A stretch of 64,000 bases of DNA from Paraburkholderia rhynchosiae. GTDB taxonomy: Bacteria > Pseudomonadota > Gammaproteobacteria > Burkholderiales > Burkholderiaceae. The position numbers and the translations under genes are program-made. The notes under the pieces are model-generated. The model saw nothing but the letters and a program-made list of their open reading frames with translations. It did no database searches and was not told the DNA's origin. This document shows, one piece after another, positions 51,916 to 61,392 of this stretch; within the stretch, counting starts at the first letter, position 1, and each line of letters begins with the position of its first letter. The stretch lies in the NCBI RefSeq assembly GCF_002879865.1, contig NZ_PNXY01000017.1, positions 62,001-126,000 of the forward strand, given 5' to 3'.

Positions 51916-53364
51916 ATGAACCGCGATCCGCTCGTCCCACTCGTTGCCAGCCCGCTGCGCCATTACATCAATGGCGGTTGGGAGACGGGCGCGACCACGG
52001 GCGTCTCGCTGAATCCGTCGGATCTGGACGACCCCGTCGGCGAATATGTCCGCGCCGATGTCCGGCAGACGGATAGCGCGATCGAGGCAGCAAGCGCCGC
52101 CTTCCGCGAATGGTCGCTCAGTTCGGCGCAACGGCGCGCGGACGCGCTCGATGCGATCGGCAGCGAAATGCTTGCGCGCCGCGATGAACTCAGCCGGCTG
52201 CTCGCGCGTGAAGTCGGCAAGACCTTGCCCGAGGCGTTGGCCGAAACCATGCGCGCGGGCCAGATTTTCAAGCTGCTCGCCGCGGATGCGCAGCGCGCGT
52301 ACGCCGAGCCCGTCGCGTCGGCGCGTGCCGGCGTCGAAATCGACATGACGCGCGAGCCGCTCGGCGTGGTCGGCATCATCTCGCCGTGGAGCGCGCCGCT
52401 CGCGATCGCCGCGGCCAAAATCGGCGCGGCGCTGGCGCATGGCAATTGCGTCGTCTACAAGCCGGCCGAATCTACACCGGCTTGCGCGGCGGCGCTGGCG
52501 TCGATCGTCAGCCGCGCGGGTCTGCCCGCGGGCGTTTTCAATCTCGTGATGGGCAGCGGCCGGCAGGTCGGCGCGCGGATCGTCGCCCATCCGCTCGTTG
52601 CGGCGATCAGCTTCAGCGGCTCGGCGGAAACCGGCACCCGCGTGCTGCGAGCCGCTGCGGCCCGCCAGGCGCGCGTGCAACTGGAGATGGGCGGCAAGAA
52701 CCCGTTTGTCGTGCTGGCGGACGCCGATCTCGACAGCGCCGTCGATGCCGCGTTGACCGGCGCGTACGGCTCGACCGGCCAGCGCAGCACGGCGGCGGCC
52801 AGGCTAATCGTGGAACGCGCGATGTTCGAGCCGTTTGTCGATGCATTGCAGGTGAAGTTGGCCAAACTCACCATCGACCACGCGCTGAAGCATGGCACGG
52901 ACATGGGTCCCGTCGCGAACGCCGCGCAACTCGAACGCAATCTCGATTACGTGCGCATCGGTCAGCAGGAAGGCGCGCAATTGCTGCATGGCGGCCGGCG
53001 ACTGGAGCGCGCGACGCGCGGCTACTTTTTCGAGCCGGCGCTTTTCGCCGGCGAGGCCGAGCATCGTATTGCGCGCGAAGAGATTTTCGGCCCACTTGCG
53101 GTGGTGCTGCGCGCCGACGATTACGACGACGCGCTGCATCTAGCGAACGACACCGCTTATGGTCTGTGCGCCGGCATCTGCACGCGCTCGCTGAGCCGCG
53201 CGCGGCATTTTCGCCGTCACGTGCATAGCGGCCTCGTCACGATCAATCTGCCGACGACGGCAGTCGAGCATCACGCGCCTGGCGGCGGCCGCAAGGCGTC
53301 CGCGTACGGCTCGACCGATGCAGCGTTCTGGACGGCCGTGAAAACGGCCTACGTCGCGGGCTGA
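51916..53364 (+). CDS. Aldehyde dehydrogenase homologue with Ser at the catalytic Cys position
   Basis: The 482-residue protein of the NAD(P)-aldehyde dehydrogenase family starts at ATG 51916 (HYINGGWETG). Its place suggests 2-oxoglutarate semialdehyde dehydrogenase, the last step of L-arabinose oxidation. The catalytic base Glu257 is present in LEMGGKNPF. Thirty-four residues on, where the nucleophile Cys belongs, the motif reads GSTGQRSTAA: Ser291, codon AGC at 52786-52788. The spacing 257-291 equals that of Glu268-Cys302 in ALDH2. Everything else looks intact, so it may be inactive, changed in function, or a recent mutation. Confidence 0.88.
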   Translation: MNRDPLVPLVASPLRHYINGGWETGATTGVSLNPSDLDDPVGEYVRADVRQTDSAIEAASAAFREWSLSSAQRRADALDAIGSEMLARRDELSRLLAREVGKTLPEALAETMRAGQIFKLLAADAQRAYAEPVASARAGVEIDMTREPLGVVGIISPWSAPLAIAAAKIGAALAHGNCVVYKPAESTPACAAALASIVSRAGLPAGVFNLVMGSGRQVGARIVAHPLVAAISFSGSAETGTRVLRAAAARQARVQLEMGGKNPFVVLADADLDSAVDAALTGAYGSTGQRSTAAARLIVERAMFEPFVDALQVKLAKLTIDHALKHGTDMGPVANAAQLERNLDYVRIGQQEGAQLLHGGRRLERATRGYFFEPALFAGEAEHRIAREEIFGPLAVVLRADDYDDALHLANDTAYGLCAGICTRSLSRARHFRRHVHSGLVTINLPTTAVEHHAPGGGRKASAYGSTDAAFWTAVKTAYVAG

Positions 53365-53546
53365 TCGTGATGACGCACACGCATCTTCACTTCGCCGACC
53401 GCGGGCCCGCGATTGCGACCGTAGTTGCGACCGTATTTGCCCCCGGAATCGCCCAGATAGATTTACGCCCCGGCTAACGCCGCTGTGTATCGCCTCGCTG
53501 CACATAAACGAAATCAATGCAGCTTTTTAAACCCCAGGAGACAGAC

Positions 53547-54551
53547 ATGACCAGCAAGCTTCGCCGTTTGACCCTCACCGCAATCGCCGCCGCCGCGATC
53601 GCCGCACCCTTTGCCGCACAACTCTCCGCGCACGCGGATCAGCCGCTGAAAGTCGGCTTCCTCGTGAAGATGCCGGAGCAGGCATGGTTCATCAACGAGC
53701 AGAAAGCCGCGACCGCGCTCGGCCAGAAGGACGGCTTTTCGGTGGTGAACATTGGCACGCCGGACGGCGAAAAAGTGCTGTCCGCAATCGACAACCTCGG
53801 CGCGCAAGGCGCGAAGGGCTTCGTGATCTGCGCGCCCGACGTGCGTCTCGGACCGGCGATTCAGGCGCGTGCGAAGCGCTACAACATGAAGTTCGTCACC
53901 GTCGACGATCAGTTGGTCGACTCGACCGGCAAGCCGCTGCCGAACGTGCCGCATCTGGGCATGTCCGCATTCAAGATCGGCAATCAGGTCGGTCAGGCCA
54001 TCTCCGAAGAAATGAAGCGCCGCGGCTGGAAGCCCGAGGAAGTCGGCGCGCTGCGCATCACGAACTATGAACTGCCGACCGCGAAGCTGCGCACCGACGG
54101 CGCGACAGAGTCGCTGCTCGCCGGCGGCTTCAAGAAGGAAAACATTTTTGACGCCCCGCAAAAGACGACCGATGACGAAGGCGGCTTCAACGCGTCCTCG
54201 CCGGTGCTCGCGAAGCATCCGAATATCAAGAAGTGGGTGATCTTCGCGCTCAACGAAGAAAGCGTGCTGGGCGGCGTGCGCGCCACCGAGCAGTTGCATA
54301 TTCCGGCGGCGGATGTGATCGGCGTGGGCATCAACGGTGCGGGCGAGGCCTTTGCCGAATTCCAGAAGAAAGAGCCGACCGGCTTCTACGGCACGATCGC
54401 CGTCAGCTCGACGATGCACGGCAAGGAAAGCACGGAGAACCTCGTGGAGTGGATCAAGGACGGCAAACAGCCGCCCGCCGATACCCAGACCACCGGCAAG
54501 CTGATGGTCCGCGGCAATTGGCAGGACGTGCGTAAAGAACTCGGCATTTAA
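53547..54551 (+). CDS. araF: L-arabinose-binding periplasmic protein AraF
   Basis: The 334-residue protein has a signal peptide (MTSKLRRLTLTAIAAA, cut after AHA near residue 31). The mature start LKVGFLVKMPEQAWFINE is the AraF/GGBP-type sugar-binding family. FVICAPDVRLGPAIQARAKR and TIAVSSTMHGKES are further family blocks. ATG at 53547 follows CAGGAGACAGAC. It delivers L-arabinose to AraGH. The gap before it (53365-53546) has no gene. The 8-nt ribosome-site sequence is a possible target of the small RNA at 49.4 kb. Confidence 0.9.
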   Translation: MTSKLRRLTLTAIAAAAIAAPFAAQLSAHADQPLKVGFLVKMPEQAWFINEQKAATALGQKDGFSVVNIGTPDGEKVLSAIDNLGAQGAKGFVICAPDVRLGPAIQARAKRYNMKFVTVDDQLVDSTGKPLPNVPHLGMSAFKIGNQVGQAISEEMKRRGWKPEEVGALRITNYELPTAKLRTDGATESLLAGGFKKENIFDAPQKTTDDEGGFNASSPVLAKHPNIKKWVIFALNEESVLGGVRATEQLHIPAADVIGVGINGAGEAFAEFQKKEPTGFYGTIAVSSTMHGKESTENLVEWIKDGKQPPADTQTTGKLMVRGNWQDVRKELGI

Positions 54552-54654
54552 GCCGGGTTCGAGTTTGCACGCAGCGGGCCGCGCTTTTCGCGTCCGGCAT
54601 TGCGCTTGATGCGCGAGCGGCCCGCACAGGTTGTCCACCATTGAGGTTTTTTCG

Positions 54655-56217
54655 ATGACGTCCTCACACACTGCGTCTTCCATCGGCGCTGCAGCCGCGC
54701 CGGTGGCAGTGCCCTCGCCCGCGCTCGCTTCGACTGAGCCCTATCTGCAACTCGACGGCATCACCGTGCGCTTTCCCGGCGTGCTCGCGCTCGATCAGGT
54801 CTCGCTCGAAGTACGGCGCGGCGAAGTGCACGGCCTGATGGGCGAAAACGGCGCCGGCAAGTCGACGTTGCTGAAGGTGCTGTCCGGCGTCAATCAGCCG
54901 GCGGCGGGCACGTTGTCGCTCGATGGCGCCGAGCAGCAGTTCACCACGACGAAGGCGGCGATCGCGGCGGGCGTCGCGATCATTTATCAGGAACTGCATC
55001 TGGTGCCGGAGCTGACGGTCGCCGAAAACCTGATGCTCGGCGCGCTGCCCAATCGCTTCGGTGTGCTGGACGAAAAGGCGCTGGTTGCGCGCGCGGTGCG
55101 TGAGCTCGAACGGCTTGGTGAAAAAATCGACCCGTCGCAGCAGGTGAAGAATCTGTCGATCGGTCAGCGCCAGATGATCGAAATCGGCAAGGCGTTGATG
55201 CGCGACGCGCGCGTGATTGCGTTCGACGAACCGACCAGTTCGTTGTCGTCGCGCGAGACGACGCAGCTGTTCCGGATCATTCGCGCGTTGCGGGCTGAAG
55301 GCCGCGCGATTATCTACGTGACGCATCGGATGGATGAGGTGTACGAGCTATGCGATCGCGTGACCGTGTTTCGCGACGGTCGCCGCATCGATACGTTCGA
55401 CGCCGGCGAAGGACTCGACCGCGATCGTCTGATTAGCTGCATGGTCGGCCGCTCGATCGCCGACGTGTACGGCTATCGCACGCGCGAAGTCGGTGACGTG
55501 CAGCTCGACGTCAAAGGATTGATGGGCCCCGGGCTGCGTGAGCCCGCTTCTTTCTCGGCGCGCAAAGGCGAGATCGTCGGCTTCTTCGGACTCGTCGGCG
55601 CGGGGCGCTCCGAGTTGATGAAGCTGATCTACGGCGCGGTCAAACCCACGGCCGGCGAGATCACGCTCAAAGGCAAGCAGGTGCGCTTCGCCACGCCGCG
55701 CGATGCGGTTCGCGCGGGCGTCGCGCTATGCCCCGAAGATCGCAAGCAGGAAGGCATCGTCGCTATCGCTTCGGTTTCGGACAACCTCAACATCAGCTGC
55801 CGCCGGCACTTCAGCCGCTTCAACGTGCTCAACGGCCGCAAGGAAGCGCAGACCGCGAAGGAGTTCATCGGCAAGCTCGCGATCAAGACGCGCAACGGCG
55901 AGACGCCGATCGGCACGCTCTCCGGCGGCAATCAGCAGAAGGTGATCCTGTCGCGCTGGCTCGCCGAAGACATCGACGTGTTTCTGATGGACGAGCCTAC
56001 GCGCGGCATCGACGTCGGCGCGCGCAGCGAAATTTACGGACTGCTGTACGGGCTTGCGGACGCGGGCCGCACGGTGATCGTCGTCTCGAGCGATCTGGCC
56101 GAAGTGATCGGCGTGACGGATCGCGTGATCGTGATGAAGGAAGGCCGCCTGGTTGGCAATCTGCCGAAAGCTGAGGCCACGCCCGATGCGCTCATCAAGC
56201 TTGCCCTGCCTCGTTAG
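54655..56217 (+). CDS. araG: L-arabinose ABC transporter ATPase AraG
   Basis: The 520-residue double ATPase is of the sugar ABC class. The first domain has Walker A GENGAGKST near residue 64 and signature LSIGQRQMIEIGKAL. The second has the usual relaxed Walker A (GLVGAGRSE) and signature LSGGNQQKVILSRWL with Walker B DVFLMDEPTRGID. ATG at 54655 is chosen for family length, as the ribosome site is weak. It works with AraF and AraH. Confidence 0.92.
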   Translation: MTSSHTASSIGAAAAPVAVPSPALASTEPYLQLDGITVRFPGVLALDQVSLEVRRGEVHGLMGENGAGKSTLLKVLSGVNQPAAGTLSLDGAEQQFTTTKAAIAAGVAIIYQELHLVPELTVAENLMLGALPNRFGVLDEKALVARAVRELERLGEKIDPSQQVKNLSIGQRQMIEIGKALMRDARVIAFDEPTSSLSSRETTQLFRIIRALRAEGRAIIYVTHRMDEVYELCDRVTVFRDGRRIDTFDAGEGLDRDRLISCMVGRSIADVYGYRTREVGDVQLDVKGLMGPGLREPASFSARKGEIVGFFGLVGAGRSELMKLIYGAVKPTAGEITLKGKQVRFATPRDAVRAGVALCPEDRKQEGIVAIASVSDNLNISCRRHFSRFNVLNGRKEAQTAKEFIGKLAIKTRNGETPIGTLSGGNQQKVILSRWLAEDIDVFLMDEPTRGIDVGARSEIYGLLYGLADAGRTVIVVSSDLAEVIGVTDRVIVMKEGRLVGNLPKAEATPDALIKLALPR

Positions 56218-56332
56218 GCTTGCATGCTCACCGCGCTCATCACATTTAACAGACAAACGAAGGCAACTGAATCGCGCCGCTGAAGCAGCATTGAAAACGG
56301 CACTGAAACGGCATTAAAACGGAACACACATC

Positions 56333-57337
56333 ATGCATACACCTTCAACCGACTCCTCCACGCCGGCCGTCGCTTCCGCGGGCTTGAGCGCGCGCGCCGC
56401 GCGCACCTGGGATCTGATCAACAAGTCCGGCATCGTGATGGTGTTCGTCATTCTGTTCGCGGCGCTGTCGTTCACCGTGCCCGACTTTTTGAGTTCGCGA
56501 AACATTCAGGGCTTGCTGCTCTCCGTCACGCTGATCGGTTCAATTTCGGTGACGATGATGTTCGTTCTCGCGCTCGGCGAAGTCGATCTGTCGGTCGCGT
56601 CGATCGTGGCGTTCGCGGGCGTCGTGGCCTCCACGTTGATCACGGTGACGCATAGCGTGCTGCTCGGCGTCGCTGCCGGCGTGCTTGCGGGCGGCGCGGT
56701 TGGCCTCGTCAACGGTGTGCTGGTCGCGCGCTACAAGATCAACTCGCTAATCGTCACGCTCGCAATGATGGAAGTGGTGCGTGGCCTCGCGTTCATCACG
56801 TCGAACGGCGACGCGGTGATGATCTCCGAAGAGAGCTTCTTCGACTTGGGCGGCGGCTCGTTCCTCGGCATTTCGTATCCGATCTGGAGCAACATCATTG
56901 GCTTCGTGCTGTTCGGTTTCCTGCTGAAGAAGACCGTGTTCGGCAAGAACGTGCTGGCCGTCGGCGGCAATGGCGAGGCGGCGTTGCTGGCGGGTCTGCC
57001 CGTCATGCGTATCAAGATTACGGTGTTCGTGCTGCAAGGGCTCGTCACCGGCTTTGCGGGCGTCATGCTGGCGTCCCGTATGAGTCTCGGCGATCCGAAA
57101 ACGTCGGTTGGTCTCGAACTCGGCGTGATCTCCGCGTGCGTGCTCGGCGGCGTGTCGCTCACGGGCGGCGTCGCGACGATTTCCGGCGTGCTCGTGGGCG
57201 TGCTGATCATGGGTTCCGTGCAGGACGCAATGAGCCTGATGAACGTGCCGACTTTCTATCAATACCTGATTCGCGGCGGGATTTTGCTGCTCGCGGTGCT
57301 GTTCGATCAGTTCCGCCGCAGCAAGCGCGTGCATTAA
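56333..57337 (+). CDS. araH: L-arabinose ABC transporter permease AraH
   Basis: The 334-residue permease is of the RbsC/AraH family with about ten membrane helices. Family blocks are VFVILFAALSFTVPDFLS near residue 35 and ALGEVDLSVASIVAFAGV near residue 81, followed by AVGGNGEAALLAGLPVMRIK. The gap from araG is 115 bp and gene-free. It forms the membrane channel of the importer. Confidence 0.92.
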   Translation: MHTPSTDSSTPAVASAGLSARAARTWDLINKSGIVMVFVILFAALSFTVPDFLSSRNIQGLLLSVTLIGSISVTMMFVLALGEVDLSVASIVAFAGVVASTLITVTHSVLLGVAAGVLAGGAVGLVNGVLVARYKINSLIVTLAMMEVVRGLAFITSNGDAVMISEESFFDLGGGSFLGISYPIWSNIIGFVLFGFLLKKTVFGKNVLAVGGNGEAALLAGLPVMRIKITVFVLQGLVTGFAGVMLASRMSLGDPKTSVGLELGVISACVLGGVSLTGGVATISGVLVGVLIMGSVQDAMSLMNVPTFYQYLIRGGILLLAVLFDQFRRSKRVH

Positions 57338-57387
57338 GCGTGCGCTGACACGCGCCCTACCCTACATGTTTGCCAACAGGAGATTTC

Positions 57388-59121
57388 ATGGCTGATTCGA
57401 ACGAGACTAAAAAGCCGCTGCGCAGCCAGGCGTGGTTCGGCCTCAAGGACCGCGACGGTTTTCTGCATCGATCGTGGATGAAGAACCAGGGCATTCCGCA
57501 CGATGAATTCGACGGACGTCCCGTCATTGGCATCTGTAATACGTGGTCGGAACTCACGCCCTGCAACGCGCACTTCCGCGAACTCGCTGAGTACGTGAAA
57601 AAAGGCGTGCACGAAGCCGGCGGCTTGCCGCTCGAGTTTCCGGTGATGTCGCTTGGCGAAACGAATTTGCGGCCCACGGCGATGCTGTTCCGCAACCTCG
57701 CTTCGATGGACGTCGAGGAATCGATCCGCGGTAATCCGATGGATGGCGTGATCCTGCTCGTCGGCTGCGACAAGACGACGCCGGCGCTGCTGATGGGCGC
57801 GGCGTCGTGCAATCTGCCGTCGCTCGCGGTGTCGGGTGGACCGATGCTCAACGGCCGGTTCCGCGGCAAGCATATCGGCTCGGGCACGGGTGTCTGGCAG
57901 ATGTCCGAGGAAGTGCGCGCCGGTTCGATGACGCAGGAGGAATTCACCGAAGCCGAGTCGTGCATGAACCGCTCGCGTGGCCATTGCATGACGATGGGCA
58001 CGGCGTCGACGATGGCTTCGATGGTCGAATCGCTCGGCATGGGCTTGCCGCAGAACGCGGCGATTCCCGCAGTCGACGCGCGCCGTCAGGTGCTCGCGCA
58101 TCTGGCGGGCCGGCGCATCGTCGACATGGTTCGCGAAGACCTGACGATGGACAAAATTCTCACCCGCCAGGCGTTCGAAAACGCGATTCGCACGAATGCG
58201 GCGATTGGTGGCTCGACCAACGCGGTCGTACATCTGATCGCGCTTGCGAAGCGTATTGGCGTGGAGCTTTCGCTAGAGGACTGGGAGCTGGGCTCGAATG
58301 TGCCGTGTCTCGTGAATCTGCAACCGTCAGGCGAATACCTGATGGAAGATTTTTACTACGCGGGCGGTTTGCCGGCGGTGCTCAAGCAACTCGGTGAGCA
58401 AGGGCTGCTGCATCGCGAGGCGCTCACGGTGAACGGCAAGACGATCTGGGACAACGTGCGCAACGCGCCGAATCACGACGAGAAGGTCATTACCACGTTC
58501 GCCGAGCCGTTCAAGCCGAAGGCGGGCATCGCGGTTCTCAAGGGCAATCTCGCGCCGAATGGCGCGGTGATCAAACCGTCGGCGGCTACTGCGGAACTGC
58601 TCAAGCATCGCGGCCGCGCGGTCGTGTTCGAAAACATCGAGGAACTGCACGCGAAGATCGACGACGAGGCGCTCGACATCGACGAGAACTGCATCATGGT
58701 GCTCAAGGGCGCGGGGCCGAAGGGTTATCCGGGCTTTGCCGAGGTGGGCAACATGCCGTTGCCGAAAAAGGTGCTGCAAAAAGGCATTACGGACATGGTG
58801 CGCATTTCGGATGGACGCATGAGCGGCACGGCGTACGGCGCGGTGGTGCTCCACGTGTCGCCGGAAGCGGCCGCGGGCGGTCCGCTCGCGTTCGTGCAGA
58901 CCGGCGACATGATCGAGCTGGATGTCGAAGCGCGGCGCCTGCATCTCGACGTCACCGACGAAGAACTCGCGCGCCGGCGCGCCACATGGCAGGCGCCCGA
59001 GGCGCCGAAGCGTGGCTACTACAAGCTCTATGTCGAGCACGTGCTGCAAGCGGATCAGGGCGCGGATCTCGACTTCCTGGTCGGATCGAGCGGCGCGCCG
59101 GTGCCGCGCGATTCTCACTAA
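57388..59121 (+). CDS. L-arabinonate dehydratase (IlvD/Edd family)
   Basis: The 577-residue Fe-S dehydratase has three cluster Cys. They lie in WSELTPCNAHF near residue 59, LVGCDKTTPA near residue 127 and SRGHCMTMGT near residue 200. The length and the VMSLGETNLRPTAMLF block match sugar-acid dehydratases rather than IlvD proper. It converts L-arabinonate to 2-keto-3-deoxyarabonate in the oxidative arabinose route. ACAGGAG precedes the ATG at 57388. It is the last gene of the araFGH unit and is followed by a strong terminator. The dehydrogenase and second dehydratase of the pathway are not in the window. Confidence 0.9.
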   Translation: MADSNETKKPLRSQAWFGLKDRDGFLHRSWMKNQGIPHDEFDGRPVIGICNTWSELTPCNAHFRELAEYVKKGVHEAGGLPLEFPVMSLGETNLRPTAMLFRNLASMDVEESIRGNPMDGVILLVGCDKTTPALLMGAASCNLPSLAVSGGPMLNGRFRGKHIGSGTGVWQMSEEVRAGSMTQEEFTEAESCMNRSRGHCMTMGTASTMASMVESLGMGLPQNAAIPAVDARRQVLAHLAGRRIVDMVREDLTMDKILTRQAFENAIRTNAAIGGSTNAVVHLIALAKRIGVELSLEDWELGSNVPCLVNLQPSGEYLMEDFYYAGGLPAVLKQLGEQGLLHREALTVNGKTIWDNVRNAPNHDEKVITTFAEPFKPKAGIAVLKGNLAPNGAVIKPSAATAELLKHRGRAVVFENIEELHAKIDDEALDIDENCIMVLKGAGPKGYPGFAEVGNMPLPKKVLQKGITDMVRISDGRMSGTAYGAVVLHVSPEAAAGGPLAFVQTGDMIELDVEARRLHLDVTDEELARRRATWQAPEAPKRGYYKLYVEHVLQADQGADLDFLVGSSGAPVPRDSH

Positions 59122-59183
59122 CCGGCGCGTGTCGCGCTAACGAGTCAAACGGTTGTTCCCTGCGCTTTGCGAGAAGGCGTACT

Positions 59184-59222
59184 GCCGATGCGGATAGACA
59201 TACCGCATCGGCTTTTTTTTCG
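59184..59222 (+). terminator. Terminator of the arabinose operon
   Basis: GCCGATGCGG (59184-59193) pairs with CCGCATCGGC (59203-59212), followed by eight or more T residues. Confidence 0.92.
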
Positions 59223-59262
59223 CCGGTTCTTTAAACGCACCGCACGCCGTGCGCCGAATAAT

Positions 59263-59304
59263 AAAAAACCGGCTCGACATTCAAGATGTCCAGCCGGTTT
59301 TTTT
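59263..59304. terminator. Second bidirectional terminator
   Basis: AAAAAACCGGCT (59263-59274) pairs with AGCCGGTTTTTT (59292-59303), with an inner GACAT/ATGTC stem and a one-base bulge. T-runs lie on both strands. It can end the small minus-strand gene to the right. Confidence 0.85.
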
Positions 59305-59410
59305 CAATCACAAGTTCACCGTCTCCGGCTTTTAAAGTCAGAGAGTCCGCATATGCGCACTCCGTTCCGGCGCATTGCCGGAACGCCCGCGCATTCAGCG
59401 TTTTACTGCG

Positions 59411-59749
59411 TTATTGCTTGATGAATCGATCGTTCGCCCAAAGGCCTTGCGTGTCGCTATTGCCGGAATTCACGAATTCGATGTCATGACCGACCACCCG
59501 CACCACGCGGAAGCTCGAATTCTCGGGCGTCGAAACGCATTGATATCCGGAGAAGAACTCCTGCATTTTTTGCTGTTCGCCGGCTTGCGCGTGCAGGTCG
59601 ACGGCGTCGAGTTTGTCCTTTGACAGACAGCCATACGCGTTGGCCTTGAACTGGATGGTTTGCTGCGGCTTGATCATGACGTCTTGCGCCTGAACGGTCG
59701 CGGCAGCCAAACTTGCAATAGCGAAAACAAGGGCGATTCGAGTTTTCAT
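59411..59749 (-). CDS. Small exported protein, unknown function
   Basis: The 112-residue protein from ATG 59749 follows GGAGG. The signal peptide MKTRIALVFAIASLAAATVQAQ probably cuts after VQA near residue 21 (given by position only). The mature part has two Cys (GCLSKDKL and GYQCVSTP) likely to form a disulfide and is otherwise soluble. It has no domain I recognise. It is flanked by terminators and stands alone. Confidence 0.82.
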   Translation of the reverse strand: MKTRIALVFAIASLAAATVQAQDVMIKPQQTIQFKANAYGCLSKDKLDAVDLHAQAGEQQKMQEFFSGYQCVSTPENSSFRVVRVVGHDIEFVNSGNSDTQGLWANDRFIKQ

Positions 59750-60250
59750 GTATTCCTCCGGTGCGGGCCGATTGCTCAGGTTAGCTATGTATTTAACTCC
59801 CACGTCTGACCCGCACCTTGCACTTTAGGAGAACGCGGTAGAACAACAAGCACATCTTGTGTGCGGTCGCAACAGCGGCGAATTGTCGCACCATGCGCGG
59901 CACCTGCTTAAAGCTTCGGCAGCGCCCGAAACGGTGGAAATTGCAAGGGATAACAAGAAAAGGAACTGCACGCGCGGCTTTAACCCGTAATGCTTTGGGG
60001 TGGTGGGTTGGCGTAAACGCGATATCCGTTTTAAGCGATTTACTACAATCTAAGATCGGTTTGGTGCATTGCACACAAAGTCATTCGGCCGACTGGGTAA
60101 AACGAGATAAATAACGGTGTAGATGCAGAAGATAAAAGATGCCAGGTAGCGCTCCCCCTTATACGTCGGAGTTAACCGCACGATGGCCGCAAGTACGGGT
60201 ACGAGCGGTGCTCTACAATAAAAACCATGCTTGTGCGAACGGAGGCCGCC
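59750..60250. other. Intergenic region with no gene found
   Basis: About 500 bp are richer in A+T than the surroundings. I see no frame with codon bias and no terminator. A TACAAT (60212-60219 region) upstream of the small membrane gene may be its promoter -10. Confidence 0.4.
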
Positions 60251-60430
60251 GTGGTCGAGAATTTGATATTGGGCGTTTTCCTGGTCCTTCCGCTGCTTAT
60301 CGTCGCGTTTCTTTTCTCCGACGAATTGTGGCAAGAACACCGGCATCTGCACGACATGCGTCCCATGCATGCGAAACCCCGGCGTCACGACTGGCGCCAT
60401 CCGCTGCGCCGCTCGCGGGATCGGGTATAA
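60251..60430 (+). CDS. Small membrane protein, unknown function
   Basis: The 59-residue protein starts at GTG 60251, five bases after GGAGG. An ATG at 60227 gives eight more residues but has no ribosome site. One membrane helix (NLILGVFLVLPLLIVAFLF) is followed by a His/Arg-rich tail. It is likely a single-pass inner-membrane protein. I do not recognise the family. Confidence 0.6.
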   Translation: MVENLILGVFLVLPLLIVAFLFSDELWQEHRHLHDMRPMHAKPRRHDWRHPLRRSRDRV

Positions 60431-60476
60431 AGCGCGGCTCATGCAGATTCGCTAGCACTCGAGCGGGCTTAGTAAC

Positions 60477-60902
60477 TCAATCCGCTCGCCAATGCGCGCG
60501 AATGCGCTTGGCGAGTGCTTCGAGCGTGTCGGCATCCGCCACGTCGCGGGCATGCATGCGCAACGGTTGACCTTCCCAGCGCGGAATGACGTGAAAGTGC
60601 ACATGCGGCACGGTTTGGCCGGCAGCCGCGCCGTTGAATTGCCCGATGAACACGCCGTCCGGACGCAAGGCCGCGCGCACAGCGATGGCGAGCTTCTGCG
60701 TCATACGCATGCAAGCCACCGTCGCTGCATCCGACAAGTCGAAAATTTCAGCCACCGCTTCTTTCGGCACGACCAGCAAGTGCCCGTCGGCTTGCGGCAT
60801 CAGGTCCATGAAGGCCAGTGCCGCGTCGGTTTCCGCCACTTTGATGCAGGGTAATTCGCCACGCAGAATTTTTGCGAAGGGATTGTGGTCGTCGTAGGTC
60901 AT
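60477..60902 (-). CDS. HIT-family nucleotide hydrolase
   Basis: The 141-residue protein from ATG 60902 (AGGAG upstream) begins YDDHNPFAKILRGELPCIKV, typical of HINT/Hit-like proteins. The histidine triad is HVHFHVIPRW near residue 108, with the active-site His in the middle. It hydrolyses nucleotide phosphoramidates or dinucleoside phosphates. The frame extends upstream without support. It is monocistronic. Confidence 0.92.
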   Translation of the reverse strand: MTYDDHNPFAKILRGELPCIKVAETDAALAFMDLMPQADGHLLVVPKEAVAEIFDLSDAATVACMRMTQKLAIAVRAALRPDGVFIGQFNGAAAGQTVPHVHFHVIPRWEGQPLRMHARDVADADTLEALAKRIRAHWRAD

Positions 60903-61052
60903 CGCGTTGTTTCTCCTGATTGCAAGCTCGTCATGGGAAGCGGTTGCCGCTTTACGGCGATTGTCCATCACATCTATCACAGCGCGCGGCGCGCGAATGC
61001 GCAGACACGCCTCGGCGCGAGCGGGCCGCGACGCCGTTCGGGTCGGTCAGCG

Positions 61053-61284
61053 TCAATCGCGACGCGCGCAGACGTCGGCGGTCAGTTCCGGAGTTTTTCC
61101 GCGAACGACGGCGCGTGCAACCCGGAACGCTTGTTCCGACAGAAGCTGGAACTGGCGGCGCTCGCCACGCAATTGAGCGACGAGTATATCGACCGTCTGC
61201 GCCGCGGCGGCCACGACGAGGGGCTTCTCTCCCGCCGATGTCCTCCCGGGCCATTTCACGCTCGGCTCCGACCACGTGCATTGA
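61053..61284 (+). pseudogene. Possible decayed short gene
   Basis: One frame reads PERLFRQKLELAALATQLSD then EYIDRLRRGG with good local codon use up to about 61215. The next frame then continues GFSPADVLPGHFTLGSDHVH to a stop at 61282. A single frameshift near 61210 would join them. No start codon or ribosome site is clear and I do not recognise a family. The rest of 60903-61392 holds nothing else I can support. Confidence 0.25.
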
Positions 61285-61392
61285 GAACTGCCGGTGGCCG
61301 TTACACAGGTAATCTGTCGTTACCACTTGCAGCATCTATTTCCGCGCGCGTGGTCGACAATTCGTTCCATGCCTTAACGGCGGGAGCGCAAA

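Noticed and set aside
60118..60132. GATGCAGAA near 60123 as a second attachment site for the integrase
   Set aside because: Only nine bases match the mnmE end, and the segment between would contain ordinary genes such as the HIT gene.
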